A stretch of 64,000 nt of DNA, taken from NCBI GenBank assembly GCA_027475525.1, contig JAMWFC010000062.1, forward strand, positions 310,001 to 374,000. Direction: 5' to 3'. Positions 25,401-35,804 of the stretch are shown piece after piece. The notes beneath the pieces are model-generated. The model did no database searches, had not been told where the DNA came from, and saw nothing but the letters and a program-made list of their open reading frames with translations. This DNA comes from Macrolepiota albuminosa. Lineage: Eukaryota; Basidiomycota; Agaricomycetes; Agaricales; Agaricaceae. Each line of letters starts with the position of its first letter. Position 1 is the first letter of the stretch. Position numbers and translations under genes: made by a program.

Positions 25401-26396
25401 GTGGACGAGGCAGTGAGGAGAGAGTGGAGCAACGAAGCCGACATACGGGTATACACAGACGGATCGGGGCACAAAGGGAGGATTGGAGCGGCGGCAGTGC
25501 TGTACAGAGGATTTGAAAAACCGAAGGTGGCGAGGAAGTGTTTGGGGAGGCAGGAGGAACACACGGTCTTCGAAGGCGAATGCGTAGGGCAAGCGCTGGG
25601 GATGGAGTTGCTAAGGAGGGAACTCACGGGAAGGAGGATAGTGCGGACAGCAGCGGTTGGAACGGACAACCAGGCAGGCATGCTGGCATTGCGGGACCCA
25701 GGACCGGGAACAGGGAGATACCTTATAGATGAGGTGCTGAAAGGAATCCAAAGGATCAGGTCGACCGGTTCGAACGTGGATATCGGAATATTCTGGACTC
25801 CTGGACATCAGGGGATACCCGGGAATGAACGAGCAGACAAGGAAGCTAAAAAGGCGGCAGAAGGCAATGAAACGGGCACGGCGGGACTCCGTTTCCTAGG
25901 CAAACCACTGCCGAAATCCAGAGCGGCCATACTCATGCGACACAAAAGAGAGTGGCGAAATTCTACGGAGCAAAAACTGTCACAGTCCCCCAGATTCATG
26001 AGAACCAAAGCCGTAGACCCCAACTGGCCCAACGCCGCCAAAATCCTCACAACGCTAGCCGACTTACCGCGCAAACACGCTTCACTCCTGGTGCAACTAC
26101 GCACGGGGCACTGCCCACTCAACGCCTACCTTCACCGTATACAGAAAGCCGACTCACCAATCTGCGCTTATTGCGGGAACGCCCCAGAAACAGTCCATCA
26201 CTACCTACTAGAATGCCGAGCGCATGACGACAGCAGACGAAGCATGAGCAAGGTGGTGTACCCGGGCCCGAAGGCGATGAGCATCCTACTCAGCGACCCC
26301 AACGTCATAACAGTGCTGTTCACATATATCCACGCGACCAGACGGTTCGAACGATCATTTGGAGACCTATCCTTCACCTCAGTCGAAGCGACATGA
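22431..26396 (+). CDS. LINE ORF2: AP-type endonuclease, reverse transcriptase, RNase H
   Basis: 1321 aa. The endonuclease (about 1-230) shows IWQQNVNKS, CLQEPYYD, VGDFNRHHPMWDD and ADHFPIVTTI. The reverse transcriptase (about 470-790) shows KPHKAPGLSGIP, YRPIALLDTIAK, FLDVKGAFPN, SGLDQGCNTSG and the catalytic FADD near residue 705. RNase H (about 1000-1135) has YTDGSG, FEGE, GTDNQAG and ERADKEA, so all four acidic residues are present. A C-terminal CAYCGNAPETVHHYLLEC knuckle is near 1244. Together these give target-primed reverse transcription at a nicked site. The frame is -1 relative to ORF1. FADD in place of YADD and GLDQGC in place of GLPQGS are group variants rather than damage, as far as I can judge. 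Confidence 0.92.
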   Translation: MMENAMNNEQRKRDRLTIWQQNVNKSLITQHAVLAAMNDDIDILCLQEPYYDFNKKSRATQKWRPVYPRNHKENEAQKSRTVMLVSRRLATDAWTRLNVESVDVVAIRLETSERTLRIFNIYNAGEHSGSLRAVERFINSAEGRRTRGRNCADIWVGDFNRHHPMWDDPRNGHLFTRQNLNAAEDLINLLTANRMVMTLRPRVPTLEAKNTKNLTRPDNVFVTDSLQDRIIRCEVQRHDQCPRADHFPIVTTIDAKADEHEEEVGWNFRKVEWDEFEEELGRQLEGIPRTRIGTKEEMEERLGDIMDALTRTVEAKVQRRRGSPYTKRWWSEELSRMRARARKLGRESWRRIADANHPIHEDFRRARNDYGQAIKDEKRRHWEEWLEQVDTKTVWDAKKFVTAAPTDGGRTRIPALQETVEGRTTEVEENREKARLFHKAFFYDRPNDVDTHRGHQYPPPAFEWTPVTNAEIYAAVAKLKPHKAPGLSGIPNIVIMKTKYTLVPYLGPVFRATFTCGAYPERWKTFKTVVLKKPGRDNYGDPNSYRPIALLDTIAKVLSACVKNKLAYLIEKHDILPKHQFGGRPGRSTTDSLHKLTTFVKGAWRRKKEVVALFLDVKGAFPNTVPEVLAHEMRKRGVPNEVVGWFEAKLSGRKTVITFDDYTSATIPVESGLDQGCNTSGLCYNFYNAGQIEGAREREGELATSFADDTVVAAEGRNMEEAARKVEDLMEREGGPGEWAVEHFSLYETRKFVGVGFSRRKKRNRQRGGKSEPAQRPSITVAGIDIQVKPVHKFLGVLVDQELRFREHAAYAQGKGTAVLMNTKRLVKVRGGMRGEFARRIYEAVVAPTMLYAADVWCTPDVVVNGRTVEGSKGAKAKLARVQRMGALQVTGALRSTPNDLLEAHAGLLPMSVRVQKICVRAAARIASMPETHPLHKVARRAARFVKKHRAPLHYILKALGEDPREVERIDIVRKPPGWKCPVEVTIDSSVDEAVRREWSNEADIRVYTDGSGHKGRIGAAAVLYRGFEKPKVARKCLGRQEEHTVFEGECVGQALGMELLRRELTGRRIVRTAAVGTDNQAGMLALRDPGPGTGRYLIDEVLKGIQRIRSTGSNVDIGIFWTPGHQGIPGNERADKEAKKAAEGNETGTAGLRFLGKPLPKSRAAILMRHKREWRNSTEQKLSQSPRFMRTKAVDPNWPNAAKILTTLADLPRKHASLLVQLRTGHCPLNAYLHRIQKADSPICAYCGNAPETVHHYLLECRAHDDSRRSMSKVVYPGPKAMSILLSDPNVITVLFTYIHATRRFERSFGDLSFTSVEAT

Positions 26397-26624
26397 CCTG
26401 CCATACATTACTATACACTACTGACTCAGATTATCCCATACTTACAGAAACGCCTTAAAGGGGCATAATACGGAATCGAGCCCAGTTCCGGGCGCAACCT
26501 TAACACAGTAGAAGTTGACATACAGACGACAGGATAACTACGTACAGAATGTAGAATAGTCAGGATCCCGACATAGGGCACAGCCCCAGCGGGACAGAGG
26601 AAATAAAAAAAAAAAAAAAAAAAA

Positions 26625-26636
26625 AAGCTTGTTTAT
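26625..26636. repeat. Right target-site duplication of the LINE
   Basis: AAGCTTGTTTAT directly after the poly-A run; identical to 20428-20439. Collapsing the two copies joins the Helitron frame without a break (LYKQAYQVMKDVSG). Confidence 0.9.
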
Positions 26637-27214
26637 ATAAACTAATATATGAATTGACATGCCAAATAATATTTTGCAAGATTGCCATAATTGCTAGATC
26701 TAATTCAAGATTATTATATTGTTGTAAAGCTAATTATTCATTATAATCATAAAAATATAATTGTGCATATATAGGATTATAACCTTCAGTAGAAAGTAAA
26801 GCACCTGTAAGATGATGAAGTTCTTTATTAATTCAAAAACTATATGGGCCTAAAGCATTTGTATTAATTTTTACATTTAAAGAAGTAAATGCAAATGCTG
26901 CATTATATTGACAAATATGTGCTTTAAAAGCTTGAGAAAGAAGATGGTGGTTATATAATAAATTAAGAAGTTTATGTGGAGCATTTTTTTATTTAAATAA
27001 AACAATTTGACCTTGTAAGCAATATATGCCAAATTTTGGATTATTTTGAGTAGATTTATTAAATTTTTCAGAATTAAAATTTAAGCTTAACAATGTGAGC
27101 ATGAAATATTCATAGATTCAATATTATGCTTTTCATGTTCATTTATATAAGGTTGTTTTCCTTATAAAAGCAAAGCATTTCTTTGTTAACCTCAACAATT
27201 TGGTCTTTGAACTG
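26637..27214 (-). pseudogene. Helitron remnant, N-terminal domain segment
   Basis: Minus-strand translation from about 27130 down gives segments typical of the N-terminal part of basidiomycete Helitron proteins: a cysteine pair region (SCSHC), NPKFGICCLQGQI, AFKAHICQYNAAFAFTS, ELHHLTGALLSTEGYNP and YAQLYFYD, with several stops in between. It connects directly to the segment left of the LINE once the LINE is removed. The last five bases (27210-27214, AACTG) are the left target-site duplication of the LTR-like insertion. Confidence 0.75.
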
Positions 27215-28997
27215 TGTCAGGTTCCACTGAATTGGGGGCTTTCTGGGAAAGCAACACCCTTACAAGGCGGATTTGATCTACGGATACTCAGGTGTCTGGA
27301 ACTCTGGGGCTAGGACTCTGGGGTTCAAGACACAGACCAGAGGGTTCTTTCGGAGAAGGGGACTTGATCCAGGAGGTTGGGATTAAAGGCTGTGGGTTGG
27401 GTAGGGGTCAAGTCGAGAACCAGAGGTTCTAAGACGAGACCAGGTTAATAAATTGTGAGTTGTGAAGTACCAAACTCAGAGCATGTGGTTATTCAAGCGT
27501 GCCAGTCAAAGCGTGCCAGTCAGCGCATGCCAGTTAGCACGTACCAGTCAAGCAAAGGGCACGCAACAATTCAAGTTAATATCAAGACTAGCAAAATACA
27601 ACGGGGAGCTATGCTATAAGTACTATGGGGCTGGGTCCAGATTCCTGGGATCTTAGGATGTCTGGGTCAAGTTTTAGGAGGCATTGAGTAATGGAGGGGA
27701 CTGTATACCATGATCGTGCATGTGGGGCATGCAATGATGAGCTCCCATTATAAATGACCACGGATAGCGCCAACACAAGCACCTCACATTGGCACATTGG
27801 TACCACCAGGAGTGGCACATCTTAGCGCTCTAGGGGCTAATTTTTGCATATTTTTATGTTAATAACTCGCAGCTGGAGCCTCTAATTACTCCAGGACCAC
27901 TCTTTATAGCACCATCTATTCTTAGCACCCCTCTTGACACCTTGCCACTCACCCTTCAGGGCCATACACAGACACAGACACTTGGCACCCATGATGCTCT
28001 TAGCTGGTGGCAGTAGGAATGATAAAGTATTTTATGACAGACAGCTTGGAGTTTCACCTTAGCACCTGACATTGCTTAGCTTCTTGCCGACTCAGACTGA
28101 CAGCATGATTGTGGATTTTTTCACCATATAGTTTAATTCATGGCATTCACTTACATATAAATACTTACTTTTTGTTAGTAGTACACCATCAATTTGGCAG
28201 TAGGGATTGTATCCCAACATTTTGGTCACTCTATACAACAGACTACCTTTTGTTGACTGTGTCAGCAAGAGGACTCTGCTTTAGTTCTCTCTCACTCTTT
28301 CTGTCTGCAATCTTTTAGTGCCTTGCAACTACAGCAAGGCATTTGTGCTTAGATCTGCTAAGCAATCTCGTCATTTTATCATCTCTTTTAGGTGCTAATA
28401 CTTAGCACCTTTTAGTGACCCTTTACAGTGTCTCTTAGCGCCTTTCCTTGGCAACTCTCTCCTGCACTCCTTAGCACCTTTCCTTGGTGACTCTTTTCCA
28501 TGCCTCTTAGCACCTTTTCTTGGTGATTTTTAGCATCTCTTGCCATATTTTTGGGCCTTATATAAGCGCCAATCACCCCTTTTCCTTACCACCAACCTCT
28601 TGCCTACTGTGCGTTCTCTGGAACCTGTCTGGGACTCTCTCTCATACTTAGCATGCCCAAAGCTATATTGACTAAGTAGCTATACTAGTAATAGTGCACC
28701 TTAGCACAATTTTGGCGTCATTAGCGATCAATTGGCGTGGAGGGAGTTGTGATGCATAATGTGTGATGTCTGAAAGGGAGTAGCATGATCCAATTGTTGA
28801 TTGTGGTTTGATGGCGGTGAGTTCTGGGGTCTGTGATGCAGGGCTGTTGGGGGTGCTGGGCGATGGCAGTCCTTGATGCATATGATGGTGGCTTCGGTGG
28901 TTGTGATGGCCGGGGTGCATTTGTAGGGCCGGAGGGGGGTCCTGGATAGGGTCCCAGGGGTGTCCCGGGGTGGTCCCAGAGGGGAGAGGTCATGACA
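27215..28997 (+). mobile_element. LTR-like insertion (solo LTR or short non-autonomous element)
   Basis: 1783 bp of clearly less AT-rich DNA within the Helitron. It starts TGTCAGG and ends CATGACA, a perfect 5-bp inverted TGTCA/TGACA terminus, and is flanked by AACTG on both sides (27210-27214 and 28998-29002). This is what a solo LTR of a Ty3-type element leaves. Its part from about 28315 to 28725 resembles the 3' half of the LTR of element A (shared pieces such as GTGCCTTGCAACTAC and GCGTTCTCTGG, and GGCGTCA at the end). No protein-coding frame is supported inside. About 275 bp follow the A-like part, so it is a different LTR family or a chimera. Confidence 0.7.
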
Positions 28998-30370
28998 AAC
29001 TGGTTGATTTTCAACTTCAATTTTTTATAATATATTCTGTTCTTTTAGTATATGTATTGCAGGATTGTAATTATTTAAACTCTGTTCTTCAAGATTATTT
29101 ATATTTTGCATAGATTCTTCAAAGTATTCAAGAGGATTTTGCATTAATTGATTCCAAGCTGCTTGAATATTTATCAACTCAAGATCTTCTTGAAAAGCAA
29201 GATTTTGCTGATCGTGATTATTAACATCATTAACATTTTCTTCTAATTCAGCTACATGTTCATGTCCTCAGAAGTGCAAGATTTTTTGAGCTACAGCTTC
29301 ATTCAAAAGTCTATATTCTGAATCATAATTCATATTTGCTTGTTGAGCTCTTAACTCAGCTATAGCAGCATTTTGAGCTTGTCTTTGTATTTCATCTTGT
29401 CTTAATCTTTCTTGTTCTTGTAAATTAGCTAAAATTCTCTGTCTTTCTTGCTTTTGTGCAACAGCTAATGCTTGTTGTTGTGATAATGCAAGAAGTACTT
29501 GCTATCACTCAGCAGCATTTCTTTGACTTTCTTGCTCATAAATATAATTCAATCTTTGTTCCTGATTAGATGCCATTTCTTTATATGCAATATCTCCTTG
29601 TGTTAAATTATTAAGTGCAGGGATCTGCATATCTACTACATATATCATGTAATGGACCTCTAAGTCTTGAAGAAGAAGATGTAGAGATAGCATTACTAGT
29701 AAAACTAAGAGGTATAGACCTAGATACAAACTGTATATTTAAATTAAAAGATTGCCTAGCAGATGGAATATTTGCAATAGGAGCAGGAAAAATAGATGTA
29801 AATGTAGACTGAGCAAGTTGATTAATTTGTCTTTGTTTTCTGTTTCTTAAAGGTACAGGTGCAGGTGGCACATGTTGAGGAATAGGATTCTGCAAAGGAG
29901 CATTCCAACCTTCAGGTAAACAAGTCTCAGGTATATTAAAGGAAAAAGGATCATTGACAGCAGCTGGCTGTCTAATAGGAATATCAAATCTCTCAGAAGT
30001 TTCAGGAGCAGTAACTACAGAATTAGAAGCACAACTATTTTGTGCAATTGGCTCAAAATGAAGACTTTGAAAAACAAGCTGCTTTTTATAAGCTTGATAA
30101 AAATATTCATTATTGGCCTCAAGTTTTTCATAGTCTTAACATGGATCAGCAATCATATACTTGATTTCTACAAGCTAATTTCTAGGATGATAGTGGCATT
30201 GCTAATAATAATGATATTTCTCAATTTCAAACTATGGAAAAACTTATCCTCTTGTTGCTAAAGCAGTTCAAAGCTTTCAAATTATACAGCAAAACAATCT
30301 TGTAACTAAAATTTTACAAGCATCACTTACCACGCAGGAAGATGCTATAAGTACTCAAGGACGCCACGTA
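28998..30370 (-). pseudogene. Helitron remnant, N-terminal extension
   Basis: Minus strand, reading from about 30370 down: a Pro-rich part (QNPIPQHVPPAPVPLRNRK, about 29880-29820), then a Gln/Glu/Ala-rich part likely to be coiled coil (EQERLRQDEIQRQAQNAA near 29400, NNHDQQNLAFQEDLELIN near 29200). It is broken by stops and at least one frameshift near 29640. Stops in the Gln-rich part are TGA and TAG, consistent with C:G to T:A decay. It lies directly upstream of the Helitron N-terminal domain once the LTR-like insertion is removed. The 5' end of the Helitron is not resolved. Confidence 0.6.
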
Positions 30371-30715
30371 CATCAGACGATGTAAGGATAACAAAAAACT
30401 TCCATGATCACAATACCTCTTCATGGGAATGTCCATGCATTTGAACGAATCTTGCGCATGACACATTTCCCTAAGACGCTACGTATGCATCAGGCGAGAA
30501 ACACGAGTAGCATTGGCGGCATGGTAATCGACATTGGAAAAAGTTCGAGCACAGCCAAAAGTTGGTCGAAAGCATCAGTGCCTCCAAGACTATTCAAGGT
30601 ATTTAATGACAGCTTTTGTAATTAAACTCAGTAAATTCCGTGCCATACATCGAGTCAAGTTGGACCCGATGAGCTAAATGAAAATAAATGAAATAAACCT
30701 TTCGTTCACCCTTTC
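30371..30715. other. Intergenic
   Basis: Base composition returns to normal. It probably holds the 3' UTR of the UPF0014 gene; nothing else is visible. Confidence 0.5.
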
Positions 30716-32048
30716 TCAGCGCGCTGCGAACGGTGAGATCGACGTCCGCGGAGTAATCAACATCTCCCTTTCTTCCTCTCCTCGACTCACACGACGAAAT
30801 CCACGCGCATGTTTCCTGTTCTTAAACTTCATATAGAGATCCTCAGCCAGCGAAATAATCTGCTTTCCCAACCACGTCCTCGCCCTCCACAACACAAAAG
30901 CCTTGTCTTCGATACGGTCGGGGCGGATTCGGTGTTCCATGTCGACGGTGACCATAATTACGGCGATGGCAGCGAAAAACGAGGCCAACGCTGTTGCAGA
31001 GGATATCATAAACATAATGATCATCTGGAGATATGCTGCTTGATCGACAGGGGCGCCTCCAAGGAGTGCACCAGTCATCATCCCTGGTATGGATATCATT
31101 CCTATAACACTATTGAAGGGGTCTGGTCGGGATGGGAAAGCGGATATGGGAAATGTCCAAACCTCATTTGATTGACGACGGGCGTAAGCGCAAGACGAAG
31201 GGCTTCACGAGCAATAGTATTGCATGCTTCCATTCGAGAGGCGCCAAAAGCCAGGAGTAATTCAACTTTATCTCTATTCTCCCTGTAAATGGCAATCCAT
31301 GAACGAAGCGTGTCATCAGTGATGACAAGAAACCCACTGCAGTTCCTTTAGTACATAGTTGACAGCAATTACAATCGCAGAGATCGAGCTTCCACACAGC
31401 ATACCGACTACGGGTACTGCAGAGGTCGTCGTCGGCATGCTATAAATAGATCCCAAGTTTAGATGCTTACTATAGTTTATAGGCGACCAAAACGGTTGAT
31501 TTGACATCGCAAATCGCGACCCGAGTATTGAAATAGGTATCGTCGAACCAAGCATCCCGATTAACATTAAAGGGAACTGAAGATATCATATTTTCTCACT
31601 GTACATGCAATTGAAGGCAGAGCAAATTACCATATGTTGATGTCGTCGTTTTGCCTTGTTGGCGACTGTACATGTAAGATAATCTATAATAAACATGTGT
31701 TCACAGTGGGATTCAAGCAATTCCACTGACCGATTTCAAACGTCCCCAGAAGGTTTAGCAACACTTCCAAGGGACGAGTCATGGGATCGTTCCAGAAAGC
31801 TGCAGAATGAACTAGGACCTACATGCGATGCCTGCAACCGCCCACGGATTCTCCGCCGAAAACACACCATGAAGAAGGACAGCCATAATGGCGAGCTGGA
31901 CCACACATCTTATGGAAGCTGTCAAGAGTCCCCTTTCAATACCCAGACCAAAGTAGGCTGAAACCATGACATCAAAGAGAATGAACGTGAAGGCTAGGGC
32001 GATGTGACCCCATCCTAGGAGCGCTGCGGGCTCAGAAATATCAGCCAT
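30716..32048 (-). CDS. UPF0014/FetB-like multi-pass membrane protein
   Basis: Seven exons on the minus strand: 32048-31823, 31763-31731, 31665-31631, 31576-31471, 31416-31338, 31282-31163 and 31109-30716, giving 330 aa. Phases agree at each of the six introns (53-65 bp). The joined protein shows the family signatures LLNLLGTFEIVANKAKRR, PVVGMLCGSSISAI, ENRDKVELLLAFGAS, LTPVVNQM and SVIGMISIPGMMTGALLGG, across about seven membrane segments. Bacterial members (FetB/YbbM) are permease partners of an ABC ATPase linked to iron export; the role of fungal members is not established, and no ATPase gene is nearby. The intron at 31470-31417 is 54 bp and in frame, so a naive ORF would retain it. Intron 2 has an alternative acceptor 18 bp upstream. 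It is divergent from the galactokinase gene. Confidence 0.88.
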
Positions 32049-32392
32049 GGCGTAGGAATGAAATAAGAACAGGAACCAATCATAGTATGAGGGAATACAA
32101 CTACCGTATCTATTTATAGAAAAAAAATGAGCAAGCCTCCGACGCACGTTCCCTCACTTATTTTCACTCTTTGATGTACATAACAGACTTATATTGCTCA
32201 TACGTGCAACATTCCATATAATCGCTGGCACAGTTTTCAGTCTTGGAGCAGATTTCGTTCCAACTCTGGGTCACATGGCCTGTCAACGCTTTCGCGGATA
32301 CACCGGCGCGGTTTCACTAATCCGGACTTTGGTGTGTTGGAAATTGAGCCTTGTATCCTGAAGATCACACTTCCATCTATCAACAAAGGTTA
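32049..32392. promoter_or_regulatory. Divergent promoter region, UPF0014 gene and galactokinase
   Basis: Only 344 bp separate the two start codons, so both promoters and 5' UTRs must lie here. I cannot identify specific binding sites with confidence. Confidence 0.6.
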
Positions 32393-34533
32393 ATGGCCGC
32401 TGAACGACCTATCCCCGTTTACACAAATCTTAAAGACCTATATCGGAATCTGGGGACATCGCTCAATCATGCTGTGCGGTGGAATCATCTTGCGGAGGAA
32501 TTTGAAAGGAGATTTGGACGTAAGCCTATGTATATCGCTAGAGCTCCAGGACGCGTTAAGTGAGTTTCAATAATTATATGAATGCGTTCATCTTCCTTCT
32601 TAACTCTTCCCAAGCTTAATAGGTTCCTACAACATTCCATCCATCACATCGACACTTGCTGATATATTATCGCTTAAGGCGAACACATCGATTATGCACT
32701 CTTCGGAGTGCTTCCCGCCGCAATTGAGCGCGATATTCTGATCGCATGCGCACCGCGGCTTGATCCAGTATCTTCTGTGTCAAATACAGAACAAGTGCCG
32801 GGAAGTGTGACCGCTGAAAATCTTCAGACTAAATACACTCGGCAAAGCTTTTGTCCCGGCCGCAGGCCATCAGTGTCACAAGAGATTGAGGAAGATAAAG
32901 TGCACGTCGAAGCTTGGGAGTTGGACATAAATACCAAGGAACTTAGATGGGAGAGCTACGTTAAGGCGGGCTATTACGTGTGTTTTCATCAGCATCTCGT
33001 CTTTTTATATCGAAAACTGAAGCCATCTTACGCATTAGGGGGTATTGAACAAATATTTTCCTCTATCAGACTATTCAGAATCGCCAGTCCCAGTGGACCT
33101 CCTCTTCACAGGAACAGTCCCAGCCGGTTCTGGTCTGTCGTCCAGCGCAGCCATGGTCGTTGCAAGTACCCTTGCATTCCTAGCAGTTAACGGAAAGGTA
33201 TTTCAGCTTTTATAATCTGCGTAATTTGCGTCAATGTCTTGCCTTTACAGCTCGACAATCAATCCATTTCCACCCAACTGACGAAAGGCGATCTCGTCAG
33301 AATAGCTGTTGAGAACGAGAAACGCGTTGGTACGCTATTTGAATCTTCTCAATTATGATAGCACAGTAGATTCAACTGATAAACGTTCGATCGCAGGTGT
33401 CAACAGTGGAGGGTGAGGCTCATATTTCGGCCGTTCATCCGCTTATTCATTACTTGAACTCGGCGACAGAATGGATCAAGCAGCATCTGTGATTTCTGAT
33501 GCCTCCTCCGCACTGTACATCACTTTCTTCCCAAAGCTCGAAGCTACAGCAGTCCCACTTCCCTCTGGCTCCGTCTTCGTGTGTGCAAACTCCCTTGTCG
33601 TATCAGATAAAGCAGTAACTGCGAAGCGGAACTACAATCTACGTGTCGTTGAAACCCTCGCAAGTGCCCGGATCCTTGCGCGAGCTCTTGGACTACCCGT
33701 TAATAAGCAGGAGCCCGTTACTCTCAGGGAAGTTGTTGGAAGATTTCTGGGAGAGAAGGAGGGGCAGGAGCTTAGTATTGATGCATTGCAAGAGGGGTTG
33801 GGACGCATGATGAAGGAAGTCGAGGTCTTGAGACCTCAAGGTGCTTCGGATGATGGTCAACTTGGCGTAACATTACAAGAGATGATTGCGATGTCGGGTT
33901 TGTCCAAGGATGCTTTCTATGACGTTTATCTGTCGTGGGTCGAAGGTACGTCCATAAGTATTGGGTTTGAATTGATTTTGTTCTAAATAAAAGGACGCTA
34001 CTTAGTCGAAGCGACACATTTCCAGTTGTACAAGCGTGCCAAACATGTGATTTCTGAAGCTCTCCGTGTTCTGCAATTCCGACAGACATGCTTTGAAGCT
34101 AGTGGTATCACAGCGCTTGAGAGGCTGGGTCGTCTGATGAACGAATCGCAGACCAGCTGCGCCGAACTCTTCCAGTGCTCGTGTCCCGAGTTAAATGAGC
34201 TCACTCAGCTTGCAAGGGAGGCGGGTGCTTTTGGAAGCAGGCTTACTGGTATTCGTTGCTTTTTCGCTCTCTTCACTGATTATTTGTTGATAGTCCTCAG
34301 GTGCAGGATGGGGCGGATGCACCGTGTCACTTGTCGCAGAGGACAAGGTTGCCACATTCATTGAACAACTCAAGAATACGTACGCGCCATACAGGGGCTT
34401 GGAGGGCGAAGCGTTGAATGAAGTAATTTTTGCAACGAGACCGAGCAGTGGTGCCTGTGGTGAGCTAGCTTTCATTACACACTTGGGATGAGGTTGAATT
34501 CAGGCCTTTCCAGTATACAAGTTTGGGGACTAA
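32393..34533 (+). CDS. GAL1: Galactokinase
   Basis: Ten exons: 32393-32559, 32615-32622, 32679-32977, 33039-33197, 33251-33329, 33397-33412, 33470-33945, 34006-34248, 34301-34459 and 34514-34533; 541 aa. It phosphorylates galactose with ATP, the first step of the Leloir pathway, in the cytosol. The galactokinase signature APGRVNLIGEHIDY (about 51-64) is recovered only by including the 8-nt exon. The GHMP ATP-binding motif GTVPAGSGLSSSAAM is at 183-197 and GSRLTGAGWGGCTVSL at about 478. The galactose-site stretch VNSGGMDQAAS depends on a 16-nt exon. The end, SSGACVYKFGD, is typical of the family. ATG 32393 gives MAAERPIPVY, a usual start. All key motifs are intact. Confidence 0.95.
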
Positions 34534-35804
34534 AGGTTTAAAGACACAAGAATATTCGAGACACAGTTACCTTCAGGAATTTTATACTCTTCAAGACGGG
34601 GTTCGTTAATAAGGGTTCTTTAATAGCGGTACAACAGTCATTGGGTATCCTACTTACCCAACAACGTGAGGATGATCAGTAGCACCGAAGTTAGAGAACT
34701 GCGCTTTGAACCCTCTTCACTCATCGACGCCTTTATTGCTCTAGTGTTTAGGGGTTAACGTTTAGTGCTCAGCCATCATTGCAATATTCACTGTCGTGAG
34801 TGGAACTCCATTGACACTAGCCAAGGAGTCACCTTTTGGATCCGGTTTCCATTGGCCATGCGTTCTTTATGCAACGGAATGGTCTGAGGAAAGTGACCGA
34901 AGGATTATTTTAAAGGTCGACAAACCTCACAGCGCGCGGTAATCAAGCTTTTCTTGAAAAAAGACGATTTGTGTTTGACTCGCGATTGGTCGTATCTAGT
35001 ACCGATTTTGTGCTGGGAGATAGAAATCACCGGAAAGGATTATTTCAAGGATTAGGACCTGCTGCCGAGGTGCAGTTATTAGACAAAAGCAGGCGGCATC
35101 AGGGAGCGGAAACCAATTCGAGAACGAGTATACAGTGGTCATACCATCAAAAATTTCCAAAGATTTCTCAAGAGATCCATTTGGAACAATAATCACAGAG
35201 AAGTTAACGGGCCAATGAGTGGGGCTTCATCTATCAGACATGCTCTATTTGTGTGAAACTTCAGGGCAACGGCATGTCATCGGAGAATATGATATCTATC
35301 TTCAGAAGTTCCACAGGTTCCCCGGCCAGGTTAAGCCAGATTTACGTATTTGTAGTCGAAACCAGCCGACGCCGATCGCAGAAAAAGACATAATTTTTTG
35401 AAATTCATAGCCGTACTAGTGTGGTCGCCCCAACTAGAAACCCAGCTGTGGATACTTGGCATCAAGAAGACCCGTTCCACATAGGACGAAGCTAACCATG
35501 CCCGATACTCCGGGCCGTGAGATAAGCAAGTGTTCACTGCATGGGTCAATCATGGATAGCAACCCAGGATTAGCCGAAGGGATGGAAAGTCCGTGAGGGA
35601 TACAAAGGAATTCAAGAAAGGGTTCAAAGTCATTCAACTGCAAGAGTATCTCAGCAGGACAAGTCTCAAGAGTTCAAGTTGATTTAGAACCAGTGCCGCC
35701 GGGATGATCAGTTGTTGCCAACACGTGATTGATTAAGTCCTGCCAACCTTTACTTATCTCCTACTCTTCACACCGTCTCATTTCGCGATCAAGTTACAGC
35801 TGTA
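34534..35804. other. Intergenic, no supported gene
   Basis: Small frames on both strands (for example 34971-35192 and 35549-35331) have no family signature. It contains the 3' UTR of the galactokinase gene and the promoter of the WD40-like gene. Confidence 0.5.

Larger units (their letters stand above)
20440..26624 (+). mobile_element. Non-LTR retrotransposon (LINE, Tad1-like), apparently full length
   Basis: A GC-rich block of about 6.2 kb set in AT-rich DNA, with a 5' UTR of about 170 bp, two overlapping ORFs, a 3' UTR of about 210 bp and a 3' run of more than 20 A (26604-26626). It is bounded by 12-bp direct repeats. ORF2 has the order endonuclease, reverse transcriptase, RNase H and C-terminal zinc knuckle, as in the fungal Tad1/I group. 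Both ORFs are open and catalytic motifs are present, so the insertion looks recent and may be able to move. Its host site lies inside the Helitron gene in opposite orientation. Confidence 0.92.
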
